A stretch of DNA of 64,000 bases from Actinomadura rupiterrae (GCF_024172125.1 NZ_JAMZEA010000010.1:62001-126000); one strand, 5' to 3'; numbered from the stretch's first letter, positions 51,344-60,918 are shown. Notes: generated by a model not told the origin, from the letters alone. Translations and numbers: made by a program.

Positions 51344-51640
51344 ATGGTCGGGGTGGTTTGACGGATGTGGAGTGGGAGCGGCCGGCACCGCTCCTGCTTG
51401 CTGCAGGTGGGCGGGGTGGCCGGTGGGCTGACCACCGCCGGACGATCGATGGGATCTGTTACCGGTGCGGACCGGGCTGCCGCGGCGGGCTCCGGCCGCG
51501 GAGTTCGGGGAGTGGATCACCGTCTGCAAGCGGTTCCGGCGCTGGTCGGCCCGGCGGAACCTGGCAGCGGCTCCTGGACGCGGTACGGGAACCGGCCCCT
51601 GGTGCCCCCTGGAGCATCGACCTGGTTCCGGTGACCCGCG
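51344..51640 (+). pseudogene. IS5-family transposase remnant (N-terminal part, frameshifted)
   Basis: Pieces of an IS5-type transposase appear in two alternating frames: LTDVEWERPAPLLL and GGRWADHRRTIDGICYR, then RTGLPRRAPAAEFGEWITVCKRFRRWSA, then GTWQRLLDAVREPAPG. Together they match the N-terminal third of such enzymes. At least two frameshifts and the missing catalytic DDE part show it is dead. Confidence 0.75.
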
Positions 51641-51689
51641 GGCCCCGGCGCGTCGGATGCGTCGGGGCCCGCGGGTCACCTCGGCGCGG

Positions 51690-52205
51690 TCAGCGGTCGT
51701 GGCACCAGTTGCCGCGGTCCACCTGGCGGTTGGCGGCATAGTCCCAGGAGACCTCGACGAAGCATTCAGCGATCTTGCTGTGCGTCCAGAAGTAGAAGTG
51801 GGCGGAGGCGGAGAACTGCTCGCCGTCGGGATGCACGGTCGACAGCGATCCGGCGTCCCAGTACAGCGCACCGTTGGGCAGGCCGTAATTGGTGATGTTC
51901 TGGTTGTACTGGGGAACGCGGGTGATCTGGATGCGTCCGTCGGTGTACGGATAGGTCGAGATCACCCGGCTGGAGGTGTCGGAGCTGTCGAAGTGGAACT
52001 CGGCGTAGGTCGTGTTGTTGCACTGGTCGAAGCCCTGGTAGAAGATCCCGATGTGCTGGCCGTCGGCGACCACGGCCTCGACACCACCCTTGATCACCAG
52101 GCAGGGGTCGGCGTGGGCGGACGCCGCCGTCAGCCCGGGCAGGACGCCGGTGGCCAGCCCGGCGGCGACCGCCGCGGCCGCTGAAGCGATTCTTTTCGTT
52201 CGCAT
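51690..52205 (-). CDS. Secreted hypothetical protein with four Cys
   Basis: 171 residues. A Sec signal peptide (ASAAAAVAAGLATGVLPGLTAASAHA) is followed by a beta-rich domain of about 140 residues with four Cys (ADPCLVIK, FDQCNNTTY, IAECFVEVSW, GNWCHDR), consistent with two disulfides. No family is recognised. It lies 85 bp downstream of a secreted lectin on the same strand, and the pair is flanked by two IS5 remnants facing each other, so they may have moved together. Confidence 0.7.
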   Translation of the reverse strand: MRTKRIASAAAAVAAGLATGVLPGLTAASAHADPCLVIKGGVEAVVADGQHIGIFYQGFDQCNNTTYAEFHFDSSDTSSRVISTYPYTDGRIQITRVPQYNQNITNYGLPNGALYWDAGSLSTVHPDGEQFSASAHFYFWTHSKIAECFVEVSWDYAANRQVDRGNWCHDR

Positions 52206-52289
52206 CGACTCTCCTGAGAAAGCGGAGCCCTGTTCGGGCCCGGATCAGGTGACGGCTCCTGTGGTGGTGGAGCCGTCACCGCTTCGACG

Positions 52290-52859
52290 TCAGTACTTGA
52301 TGACCCAGTTCTGGTACCGGTTGCTGGGGATGCACACGCCGTAGGTGCCGTACACGAGGCCGGAGGTGTTGCTGTCCAGGCACTCGTATCCGTCGGAGTT
52401 CTCGAACTGGGTGCCCGAACCGCCGGGGGCGGCGTTCCAGGTCTGTAGGGCGCGTCCGTCGCAGGGAGCGATGAAGGGCTCCCAGCCGACCTTGCCGTTC
52501 ACGGTCACGCAGCGACCGTCCATGAAGCTCTGGATGGTGGTCGCGCCGTTGACGCTCAGCAGGTTCCAGCGCTCGGAGGCGTCGTTGCCGTAACAGGTGT
52601 TGGTGCCGACGCCGTCGCTGACGTAAGGCGCCTGGTTCTTCAGGCACATGCCGGTCGAGGCGTCCATGAGCTGGATGTCGTAGAGCGGCGGGGGGATCGC
52701 GTGGGGGCCGGCGGGAGCGGCATCGGCGCGTCCCGCGGGGGAGGTCGCGACCGCCAGCGCGAGGCCGAGGGTTGCAGCGGCCGTCAGGGCACCGCGGCGA
52801 CGGCCGGGCAGAGCCGTCCTTGTCGCGCGAAGTCCCAGGTTCACGGGCGACTCCTTCAT
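52290..52859 (-). CDS. Secreted ricin-type beta-trefoil lectin
   Basis: 189 residues. Signal peptide (GALTAAATLGLALAVATSPAGRADA), then one beta-trefoil of about 130 residues with three Q/x-x-W motifs (SERWNLL, LQTWNAA, YQNWVIKY) and paired Cys (MCLKNQ/NTCYGN, RCVTV/APCDG, ECLDS/GVCIP), the pattern of RICIN carbohydrate-binding domains. No catalytic domain is attached. It probably binds glycans outside the cell, alone or with the neighbouring four-Cys protein. Confidence 0.85.
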   Translation of the reverse strand: MKESPVNLGLRATRTALPGRRRGALTAAATLGLALAVATSPAGRADAAPAGPHAIPPPLYDIQLMDASTGMCLKNQAPYVSDGVGTNTCYGNDASERWNLLSVNGATTIQSFMDGRCVTVNGKVGWEPFIAPCDGRALQTWNAAPGGSGTQFENSDGYECLDSNTSGLVYGTYGVCIPSNRYQNWVIKY

Positions 52860-53303
52860 CGGATGATCGGCGACAGTCGGGAGTCTGGCGCACCGATGAT
52901 CAGCTGTCGCTCGTTTAGATGCTGGGGCTAATCGCTTGACACGCGGGCCCGGCGAGGACCCGGACGAGTTCTCGGTCCGCGCATGATCCCGCAGCGGCCG
53001 TCGGCGACCAGATGGATCTTGGTGGACAGGCCGCCTCGGGAGCGTCTTGGCGCTTCGCCGGCCCGGCCACTGCCTCCAGAAGGACGGCCAGCTCCCGCCG
53101 GCTGACCAGCGCCGGAACCGCTTGTAGACCGTGATCCACTCCCGAACTCCGCCAGCGGATAGGGCGCGCGTCGGGCCGGGCGGGCGCGCGGGGTGGGGCG
53201 GGGGCAGGCGGTGGCTGGGGATGGCATGTCAGGCGGGTAGTGACCGGCGGGCGCGCGTCGGGCGGGGCGGGGGTGCGTGGCGGTGGGGGAGTGGGGGCGT
53301 GGG
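52860..53303. other. Gene-free stretch with IS5 remnant and G-rich repeats
   Basis: Holds the minus-strand transposase remnant (52928-53165). Beyond it are about 130 bp of GGCGGGCGCGCGTCGGGC-type repeats similar to those in the 50465-51343 stretch. No complete gene is seen. Confidence 0.5.
52928..53165 (-). pseudogene. IS5-family transposase remnant (central part)
   Basis: Minus-strand pieces in shifting frames: a V-D-H-G-L-Q-A-V-P-A-L-like counterpart of EWITVYKRFRRWSA, AVAGPAKRQDAPEAA, and RSRGGLSTKIHLVADGRCG, the last being the well-conserved block ahead of the first DDE residue. Sequence after it does not continue as transposase. It is oriented opposite to the remnant at 51344-51640. Confidence 0.7.
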
Positions 53304-53906
53304 TTAAGGGGGTGGGGACTGGCGGGCTCGGTGGGTGCGGAGTTTGTGGCGGTTGCCGCAGCGTTCCATTGAGCACCAGCGCCGGGCTCCTGGGCGGGAC
53401 GAGTCGACGAACACGAGTGGGCATCTCTCGCCCGCGCATTCGCGGATCCGGTGGGCGAGCGGGCCTGTCAGCAGGTCGATCATCTCCCGCGCCAGGGTTG
53501 AGAGGACTTGGCTCGCCCGCACTGGTTCGGCCCAGCCTGCTGACGCGCCTCCGGTGGTCAGCGCGGGAACCAGCGGGGGCGCGGTGGCCGAGCGGTTGAG
53601 CGTTTCTACGGCGCCGGCGGGGAGTGGGTGGCCGTCCGCGCGGGCGTGCGCCGCGACCCAGATCGCTTGTCGCAGCGCCTTGGCCTCGACCAGGTCGTCC
53701 GGTGTCAGGGGCTCGGTGAGGACGAGGGACAGCGGCGGCTCGGCCAGCCATCGGGCCAGGTCGTCCGGCTCGTGCAGGGTCTCGAACACCGCGTACCGGC
53801 CCTCACCACCGGTATGCGCGAAGTCCAGGCAGACCGCTCCGGCGTCGAACCGGAACGATCCTCCCTTCGGGTCGTTCAGCACCCGACCGCTTGTGCCCGC
53901 TCGCAT
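53304..53906 (-). CDS. CGNR zinc-finger / ABATE-domain regulator
   Basis: 200 residues. An N-terminal ABATE domain (RFDAGAVCLDFAHTGGEGRYAVFETLHEPDDLARWL) leads to a C-terminal CGNR zinc finger (RIRECAGERCPLVFVDSSRPGARRWCSMERCGNRHKLRTHR) with Cys residues C-x4-C...C-x4-C and the CGNR signature. Such proteins are predicted stress-linked transcription factors. A perfect 10-bp inverted repeat lies between it and the divergent RidA-like gene, probably its own operator. No ribosome site is seen before the ATG. Confidence 0.9.
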   Translation of the reverse strand: MRAGTSGRVLNDPKGGSFRFDAGAVCLDFAHTGGEGRYAVFETLHEPDDLARWLAEPPLSLVLTEPLTPDDLVEAKALRQAIWVAAHARADGHPLPAGAVETLNRSATAPPLVPALTTGGASAGWAEPVRASQVLSTLAREMIDLLTGPLAHRIRECAGERCPLVFVDSSRPGARRWCSMERCGNRHKLRTHRARQSPPP

Positions 53907-53917
53907 GTAACCACTAT

Positions 53918-53941
53918 AAGTGGTGTCCCGTGACACCACTT
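53918..53941. promoter_or_regulatory. Perfect inverted repeat in the CGNR/RidA divergent promoter
   Basis: AAGTGGTGTC and GACACCACTT, 10-bp perfect arms with a CCGT centre. A further CCGGTGTC half-site follows at 53945-53952. Very probably the operator of the CGNR regulator. Confidence 0.7.
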
Positions 53942-53973
53942 TAACCGGTGTCGGCGATCGAGGAGGGCGCACG

Positions 53974-54363
53974 GTGGGCGTACGGCACATCAACCCCGAG
54001 GGGCTTCCGAGCAACCCGGCCTACAGCCAGGCCGTCGTGGTCGAGCAGCCCGCGAAGACGATCTACATCGGCGGGCAGAACGGCGTGGGCCCGGACGGCG
54101 CGCTCGCCGGCACCACGCTCGGCGAGCAGGCGGCGCAAGCACTCCGCAACCTCCGGACGATCCTGGAGAGCGAGGGCGCGACGCTCGCGAACATCGTGCA
54201 CTGGCGCATCGCCATGGCCGAAGGGCAGGCGTTCGAGGAGGGCTACGCCGCGTTCCAGGAGATCTGGGACACCTCCAACCCGCCGCCCGCGATCACCGGC
54301 CAGATCGTCTCCGGCCTCGCTCGCGGCTACCTCGTCGAGATCGACGCCGTAGCCGTCCTCTGA
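53974..54363 (+). CDS. RidA-family (YjgF/YER057c/UK114) protein
   Basis: 129 residues with NPEGLPSNPAYSQAVVVEQPAKTIYIGGQNGVGPDGALAG, LRNLRTILESEGATLANIVHWRI and the C-terminal PAITGQIVSGLARGYLVEIDAVAVL, all RidA-family. Classical RidA hydrolyses reactive enamine/imine intermediates; here the C-terminal Arg of the R-x-x-x-x-x-E-I motif reads R-G-Y-L-V-E-I, so activity is plausible. The GTG start has GAGGAGG seven bases ahead. It is divergent from the CGNR regulator. Confidence 0.88.
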   Translation: MGVRHINPEGLPSNPAYSQAVVVEQPAKTIYIGGQNGVGPDGALAGTTLGEQAAQALRNLRTILESEGATLANIVHWRIAMAEGQAFEEGYAAFQEIWDTSNPPPAITGQIVSGLARGYLVEIDAVAVL

Positions 54364-54776
54364 CCGGAGGGCCACGGTCCCAGATGGCCGCCCGCTCGCG
54401 CCTCACCAGAGGCCCGCGGTGCCGGACGGCCGCCCGCTCGCGCCCGCAGCCGCCCCGAAAGGGCGCACGCCGTGGAACGCCGCGCACTCGGTACGTAGGA
54501 CGAATGGGCATGACTGCTGAGTTCACGCTTGTCGACCCGGCCTGGAGATCGGAACCGCCGCAGCCCAGGTCCAGCCGCAGAGCCAACTGCCCCTTCTAGA
54601 TCCGGGAACCGGAATCGGAGGCTGCGGTGGTATGACGCGGAACCAAGGCGTGCGGAGGGGCGTCTCAGTTGACATGACGTGACATCGGTGCGGCGCGCGG
54701 GTCTAGTCCAGGTCCCGGTCGCGAAACCGCAGAGCCGGGACCGAGGACGTGCATGCCCGCCCGGCGGAGGACTCCG
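54364..54776. other. Gene-free interval
   Basis: 413 bp with no gene. CGGCCGCCCGCTCGCGCC occurs at about 54431 and a near copy at about 54386. A TTGACA is present at 54669 but has no -10 at normal spacing. Otherwise nothing is recognised. Confidence 0.4.
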
Positions 54777-55409
54777 ATGTCGGACGCCATCATCGCCATC
54801 ACCGCGCTGATCGCCCTGCTCCACGCCGCCCTGGTCACGACGGTCGCCCTCGCGGCCGTGTTCTCCCGCGGCACCGCTCGGCGGCGCGCCGCCCTTGAGG
54901 TACTGCGCCTACTGCTCCGCCGCGAGCGGCGCGACGGCAGTGACGACCGCAGTGATCGCCGCGTCCGTAGTGACCGCATCGACCCGAGTGGCCGCAGCAT
55001 TAGCGGTGGCGTCGCCGCCCGTTCCCGCGGGACGGGACGCTCCCCGCCGCCGACAACCCCGCGCACCCGGATCACCCATCTTCGGGTCCGTGCCCGGTCT
55101 GCCCCCCTTCTCGCGTTCGTGCCGGGTCGCGCGTCCTCGCGCTTGCCTCGGGGCGCACGTCCTCGCACTTGCCTCGGATCGCGCGTCTTCGGGTTTGTGT
55201 CGGGTCGCGTGTGTTCGGGGTCGTGTCCGGTCACTCGTCCTCGGGTTCGTGCCGGTCGTGCGTCCTCGGGTTCGTGTCCGGTGACTCGTGCTTGGGTTGG
55301 TGTCCGGTTGCTCGTTGTTGGATCCAGGTTCCGAACAACTGCAGTCGGATCGAGGGCGTGGCTGGGTGCGGGCGGGGTCCCGCTTGGCGTTGCTGGGCGC
55401 CTAGGGTGA
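54777..55409 (+). CDS. Small membrane protein with repetitive C-terminal tail
   Basis: 210 residues as an open frame. The first ~55 form one membrane helix and a basic tail (SDAIIAITALIALLHAALVTTVALAAVF, then RRRAALEVLRLLLRRERRDG), which looks like a complete small membrane protein seen in many actinomycetes. The remainder is Arg/Ser/Gly-rich and is mostly a 26-bp minisatellite whose period is not a multiple of three, so it is unlikely to be conserved protein. GGAGG lies seven bases before the ATG. Real C-terminus uncertain. Confidence 0.6.
   Translation: MSDAIIAITALIALLHAALVTTVALAAVFSRGTARRRAALEVLRLLLRRERRDGSDDRSDRRVRSDRIDPSGRSISGGVAARSRGTGRSPPPTTPRTRITHLRVRARSAPLLAFVPGRASSRLPRGARPRTCLGSRVFGFVSGRVCSGSCPVTRPRVRAGRASSGSCPVTRAWVGVRLLVVGSRFRTTAVGSRAWLGAGGVPLGVAGRLG
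55105..55320 (+). repeat. ~26-bp tandem minisatellite (about 8 units)
   Basis: Unit GGTCGYGCGTCCTCGGGTTY plus GTGTCCG, varying between 25 and 27 bp. It lies in the C-terminal tail of the small membrane protein gene; the period rotates the reading frame from unit to unit. Confidence 0.85.
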
Positions 55410-55448
55410 GGGGCGCATGATCTCTAGTGTGCTTGGAGGGCGTCGGGG

Positions 55449-56219
55449 ATGACGTCGACCGTCGCGGGCCGGTTCGTCGCGTATGGGCCGTCCCACTGGG
55501 CGGCTCTTGGGGTGTTCGCGGTCGGGTGTGTGGCGTTGGTGCTGGTGGGCCGCGCGCAGCGGGCCACGTCGGCGCCGTCGGTGCCGGGCGGGGCTTTCCG
55601 CGGTGAGGCGAAGGGGTTCGCGCGGGCGTTCGCGCTGACGGTCGTCTACGCGGTGATCGGGATCCAGACGTACTGGATGCTGCCCGCCAAGTGGGGCATC
55701 GGCTCCTCCCTTCCGCTGGAGCTGTGCGACGTGGCCTGGCCCGCCGTCATCGTCGCGCTGTGGACGCTTCGCTGGCGCGGGTTCGCCCTGGCGTACTACT
55801 GGGGTCTCACCCTGACCGTCCAGGCCCTGCTCACGCCCGCGCTGAACGATGCGGACTACCCGAGTGTCAACTACATGAAGTTCTTCGGGATGCACCTCCT
55901 CGTCATCTGGGCCGCGGTGTACCTGACCTGGGGTCTCGGGATGCGTCCGGACTGGCGGAGCTACCGGTTCGCCGTCGCCGTCACCGCCGGGTGGGCGGTC
56001 GCGATGTTCCTCTTCAACCTGGTCGCCGGGAGCAACTACGGCTTCCTCAACCGCAAGCCCAGCACCGGCTCGGTCCTGGACCTGATGGGACCGTGGCCCT
56101 GGTACCTGCTGGTCGAGATCGCGGTCATCCTGCTCGGCTGGGCGCTGATCACCTGGCCTTGGGTCCGCCTCGGCAACGCCGCCACCGCGGCGGCGGACGC
56201 GGACGACGCCGGGCAGTGA
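55449..56219 (+). CDS. TIGR02206/YwaF family membrane protein
   Basis: 256 residues with seven membrane segments. FVAYGPSHWAALGVFAVGCVALV opens it, PLELCDVAWPAVIVALWTLRW carries the conserved L-C-D/E, and YMKFFGMHLLVIWAAVYLTWG and AMFLFNLVAGSNYGFLNRKPSTGSVLDLMGPWPWYLLVEI are the signature blocks (N-Y-G-F-L...P-W-P-W-Y). The function of the family is unknown. The ATG follows GGAGGGCG. It is convergent with the L,D-transpeptidase gene. Confidence 0.88.
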   Translation: MTSTVAGRFVAYGPSHWAALGVFAVGCVALVLVGRAQRATSAPSVPGGAFRGEAKGFARAFALTVVYAVIGIQTYWMLPAKWGIGSSLPLELCDVAWPAVIVALWTLRWRGFALAYYWGLTLTVQALLTPALNDADYPSVNYMKFFGMHLLVIWAAVYLTWGLGMRPDWRSYRFAVAVTAGWAVAMFLFNLVAGSNYGFLNRKPSTGSVLDLMGPWPWYLLVEIAVILLGWALITWPWVRLGNAATAAADADDAGQ

Positions 56220-56243
56220 GGCCCAAAGTGGTGAGGACGCGCC

Positions 56244-57425
56244 TCAGAGCGGGCTGGTGGTGACGGGTTGGCCGAGGGCGCTGTCCTGGAGCCAGGCGTC
56301 CCAGGACTTGGCCCACGGGGTCGGGCCGTTGCCGAAGCGGAGCTTGCGGGACGTGCCGGTGACCTCGATGATGTCGCCGCGGTTGGTGAAGTTGAAGAAC
56401 CACTTGGCGTCCTCGGGCGAGGCGTTCACGCAGCCGTGGCTGACGTTGGAGTTGCCCTGCGCGCCGGTCGACCACGGCGCGGCGTGGACGAACGTGCCGC
56501 TGTAGGTCATCCGGACGTTCCACTCCGTCGGGATCTTGTACGCGCCCGGGTCGCCGGTGGTGGCCGAGTCCATGATGATGTGCGCGTCCTTCTCCTGCGC
56601 GATCATGACGCCGGTGTAGCTGTCGTCGCCCGGACGGCCCAGGCTGACCGGCATCGTGCGGACGACCCGGTCGGCGTTGTAGACCTTCGCCTCGTGGCTC
56701 TCCGCGCTGATCCGCGTGTAGTGCTTCGCGCCGATGGTGAACGAGAGCGTGCGGTCCTTCACGCCGTAGAGGCCGTCGCCCGCCTTCACCCCGGCCAGGT
56801 GCGCGACCAGCTTCACCTTCGTGCCGGACGGCCAGTAGTCCTTCGGACGGAAGTCGACCTCCTTGTCGTTCACCCAGGACCAGGCCCCGGTGATCGGCGT
56901 GGACGCGCGCAGCTCCAGGGCCCGCTCGACGGCCTGCTTGCCCGCCTTGGACGGCACCTCGTCGCTCAGCAGGAGCTGGACCGGCATGCCGACGCCGACG
57001 TTCTCGCCGTCCAGCGGCGACAGGCCGCTCTCCAGCTTCTGCTTGGCGGCGACCGTGGTGAACGTGGACGTCGCGGTGGACTGCTTGTCGCCGTCCTTGC
57101 CGTGCGCGGTGACCGTATAGCTCGCGCCCGGTGTCAGTCCCCAGGACGTCTGCCAGCTGCGGCCGTCCGGCGACAGCTTGCCCTCCGCCTTGTGGCCCTT
57201 GGCATCGGTGACGGTGACGTCGGACAGCCTGCCCGCCGTCGCCTTCACTTGCACCGGTTGCTCCGGCGCGACCTGCTGAGTGCCGTTCGCCGGGGTGATC
57301 GTCGGCGGGGGAGCGGCGCCCTTGTGCCCGCCGTCGCCCTTACCGCCGCCGCCCCCGGACGAGCAGCCCGCCACCAGCGCCAGTGCCGCCACCAGCACCG
57401 CCGCGCCTGTCCTGACCTTGTCCAC
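56244..57425 (-). CDS. L,D-transpeptidase lipoprotein
   Basis: 393 residues. Lipoprotein signal (KVRTGAAVLVAALALVAGC with lipobox L-V-A-G-C), two Ig-like domains of about 100 residues each, then a YkuD domain with HAAPWSTGAQGNSNVSHGCVNAS containing catalytic His and Cys. It makes 3-3 cross-links in peptidoglycan and resists most beta-lactams, like mycobacterial LdtMt2. The GTG at 57425 has GGGAGGTAAAG ahead. A single perfect DnaA-box sequence sits just upstream at 57495-57503. Confidence 0.95.
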   Translation of the reverse strand: MDKVRTGAAVLVAALALVAGCSSGGGGGKGDGGHKGAAPPPTITPANGTQQVAPEQPVQVKATAGRLSDVTVTDAKGHKAEGKLSPDGRSWQTSWGLTPGASYTVTAHGKDGDKQSTATSTFTTVAAKQKLESGLSPLDGENVGVGMPVQLLLSDEVPSKAGKQAVERALELRASTPITGAWSWVNDKEVDFRPKDYWPSGTKVKLVAHLAGVKAGDGLYGVKDRTLSFTIGAKHYTRISAESHEAKVYNADRVVRTMPVSLGRPGDDSYTGVMIAQEKDAHIIMDSATTGDPGAYKIPTEWNVRMTYSGTFVHAAPWSTGAQGNSNVSHGCVNASPEDAKWFFNFTNRGDIIEVTGTSRKLRFGNGPTPWAKSWDAWLQDSALGQPVTTSPL

Positions 57426-57507
57426 GTCTTTACCTCCCCGTCGTCCATCCCAGGGTAGGCACGCCCCGGCACGCCAGAAATCCGAACTCGATTCTGTGGA
57501 TAACCCG

Positions 57508-57541
57508 AAAAAAGGAGCCGCACCGGGTTCGGTGCGGCTCC
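57508..57541 (-). terminator. Rho-independent terminator for pgl-opcA-zwf
   Basis: Perfect 11-bp stem (GGAGCCGCACC at 57514-57524, GGTGCGGCTCC at 57531-57541) with a 6-nt loop. On the minus strand it is followed by six T (57513-57508), 22 bases past the pgl stop. Confidence 0.92.
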
Positions 57542-57562
57542 TCATGAGGGTTCAGCAGGACG

Positions 57563-58338
57563 TCACGGGGACGCGATGCGCTCGATTCCTGGTGGTAGTT
57601 CGGCTGCGGCGGCGCGGTCGAGCAGGAACAAGGTCGAGCGGCGTCCGCGCGCGCCCGCCACCGGGACCTGGACCGGGCCGGCCTCGGGCGACAGGCCCAG
57701 CCGGACGGCCTTGGCCTTCGACTCGCCCGCCGCCAGCACCCACACGTCCCGCGCGGCGCGCAGCGCGTGCAGCGTCAGCGAGACGCGCGTCGGCGGCGGC
57801 TTCGGCGCGCCGCGCACACCCACGACCGGACGGTCGTCATACAGCGCGGGCATCTCCGGGAACAGCGACGCGACGTGCGCGTCCGGCCCGACGCCCAGCA
57901 TCAGCACGTCGAACGACGGGACGGGCCCGTGGTCCTCCGGCCGGGCGGCACGGCGCAGCTCCTCGGCGTACCGCGCCGCGGCGGCCTCCGGGTCCGCGTC
58001 CGGACCGTCCGACGCGGGCATCGGGTGCACCCGCGCCGGGTCGAGCTCCACGTGGTCGAGGAGCGCGGCGCGGGCGCCGGTCTCGTTGCGTTCCGGGTCG
58101 CCGGTCGGCAGGAACCGCTCGTCGCCCCACCACACGTCCAGCTTGCGCCAGTCGATCGCGTCCCGCGCGGGCGTGGCGTTCAGCGCCGCGAGCACGGCCG
58201 TGCCCACGCCGCCGCCGGTCAGCACCACCGAGGCGGTGCCGCGCGCGGCCTGCGCGTCGACGATCCGGGTGACCAGCCGCGCCGCCGCCGCCTTCGCGAG
58301 CAGCTCCTGGTCGCGGTGGACGAGGACGGTCGGGGTGC

Positions 58339-58342
<4 letters not shown>
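57563..58342 (-). CDS. pgl: 6-phosphogluconolactonase
   Basis: 259 residues, DevB-type 6-phosphogluconolactonase, second step of the oxidative pentose phosphate pathway. SVVLTGGGVGTAVLAAL, DVWWGDERFLPTGDPERN, FDVLMLGVGPDAHVASLFPEMPAL (substrate His) and WVLAAGESKAKAV are typical. The GTG start overlaps the opcA stop by 4 bp, so it is the last gene of zwf-opcA-pgl and ends in a strong terminator. Confidence 0.97.
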
Positions 58343-59385
<1,043 letters not shown>

Positions 59386-59388
59386 GGG

Positions 59389-60918
59389 TTAGAGCCGCCT
59401 CCACGTACGGCCGTCGCGCGCCATCATCTCGTCCGCGCTGGTGGGGCCGTAGCCGCCGGACTTGTACTGGTCGACCTTCTTCGCCGCGGCCCAGTGGTCC
59501 TCGACCGGGTCGAGGATCTTCCAGGACAGCTCGACCTCCTCCTGCCGGGGGAACAGCGGCGGGTCGCCGATGAGCACGTCCAGGATCAGCCGCTCGTAGG
59601 CCTCGGGGGACGACTCGGTGAACGACTCGCCGTAGGCGAAGTCCATGTTGACGTCGCGGATCTCCATCGAGGTGCCGGGCACCTTCGAGCCGAACCGGAC
59701 GGTGATCCCCTCGTCCGGCTGCACCCGCATGACCAGGGCGTTCTGCCCCAGCTCCTCGGTGTCGGTCTGCGAGAACGGCTGGTGCGGGGCCTTCTGGAAG
59801 ACCAGCGCCACCTCGGTGACGCGCCGCGACAGCCGCTTGCCGGTGCGCAGGTAGAACGGCACGCCCGCCCAGCGGCGGCTGTCGATCTCCAGCTTGACCG
59901 CGGCGTAGGTCTCCGTGGTGGACGACTGGGGGATGCCCTCCTCCTCCAGGTAGCCCTTCACCTTCACGCCGCCCTGCCAGCCGGGCGCGTACTGGCCGCG
60001 CGCGGTCGCCAGGGACAGGTCGTCCGGCAGCCGCACCTGGGAGAGGATCTTCGCCTTCTCCGCGCGGACGGCGGCGGAGCTGAACGAGGTCGGCTCCTCC
60101 ATCGCGGTCAGCGCGAGCAGCTGGAGCAGGTGGTTCTGGATGACGTCGCGGGCCGCGCCGATGCCGTCGTAGTACCCGGCGCGCCCGCCGATGCCGATGT
60201 CCTCGGCCATGGTGATCTGCACGTGGTCCACGTAGGACCGGTTCCAGATCGGCTCGAACATCGTGTTGGCGAACCGCAGCGCCAGGATGTTCTGGACGGT
60301 CTCCTTGCCCAGGTAGTGGTCGATTCGGAAGATCGACTCCTCGGGGAAGACCCGGTGCACGATGTCGTTGAGCTCCTGCGCCGACTTCAGGTCGTGCCCG
60401 AACGGCTTCTCGATGACGACCCGGCGCCAGGAGTTCGGCGTCCGGTCGGCGAGGCCGCTGCGCTGCAGCTGCTCGGTGACCGTCGAGAAGAACTTCGGCG
60501 GTATCGACAGGTAGAAGGCGTAGTTGCCGCCGGTGCCGCGGCTGGCGTCCAGCTCCTTGACCGCCATGGCCAGGGCGTCGAACGCGCCGGGGTCGTTGAA
60601 CTCGCCGGGGACGAAGTGCATGCCCTCCGACAGGTGGTTCCAGACGTCCTCGCGGAACGGGGTGCGCGCGTGCTCCTTGACCGACTCGTAGGCGATCTGG
60701 CGGAAGTCCTGGTGGTCCCAGTCGCGGCGGGCGAAGCCCACCAGCGAGAACCCGGGCGGCAGCAGGCCCCGGTTGGCCAGGTCGTAGATGGCCGGGAGCA
60801 GCTTCTTGCGCGACAGGTCCCCGGTGACCCCGAACAACACCAGCACGCACGGCCCGGCCACGCGTGGCAGCCGCTTGTCCCGCGGATCCCGGAGCGGATT
60901 GGGTGCTGTGTCCGTCAC
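59389..60918 (-). CDS. zwf: Glucose-6-phosphate 1-dehydrogenase
   Basis: 509 residues. NADP-binding FGVTGDLSRKKLLPAIYDL, the substrate motif FRIDHYLGKETVQNIL with the conserved Lys and His, and EKPFGHDL are family hallmarks. It commits glucose-6-phosphate to the oxidative pentose phosphate pathway and feeds NADPH. The GTG at 60918 has GAGGGGAC ahead. Downstream opcA and pgl follow without gaps; a 358-bp gene-free stretch separates it from the first pgi paralogue. Confidence 0.98.
   Translation of the reverse strand: MTDTAPNPLRDPRDKRLPRVAGPCVLVLFGVTGDLSRKKLLPAIYDLANRGLLPPGFSLVGFARRDWDHQDFRQIAYESVKEHARTPFREDVWNHLSEGMHFVPGEFNDPGAFDALAMAVKELDASRGTGGNYAFYLSIPPKFFSTVTEQLQRSGLADRTPNSWRRVVIEKPFGHDLKSAQELNDIVHRVFPEESIFRIDHYLGKETVQNILALRFANTMFEPIWNRSYVDHVQITMAEDIGIGGRAGYYDGIGAARDVIQNHLLQLLALTAMEEPTSFSSAAVRAEKAKILSQVRLPDDLSLATARGQYAPGWQGGVKVKGYLEEEGIPQSSTTETYAAVKLEIDSRRWAGVPFYLRTGKRLSRRVTEVALVFQKAPHQPFSQTDTEELGQNALVMRVQPDEGITVRFGSKVPGTSMEIRDVNMDFAYGESFTESSPEAYERLILDVLIGDPPLFPRQEEVELSWKILDPVEDHWAAAKKVDQYKSGGYGPTSADEMMARDGRTWRRL

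Noticed and set aside
50765..51871. Long minus-strand frame with recurring L-T-C motifs
   Set aside because: It reflects the degenerate ~100-bp DNA repeats, runs through the IS5 remnant and has no ribosome site or domain.
57495..57503. Perfect DnaA box TGTGGATAA as part of an origin
   Set aside because: Only one box, with no dnaA/dnaN neighbourhood or cluster of boxes.
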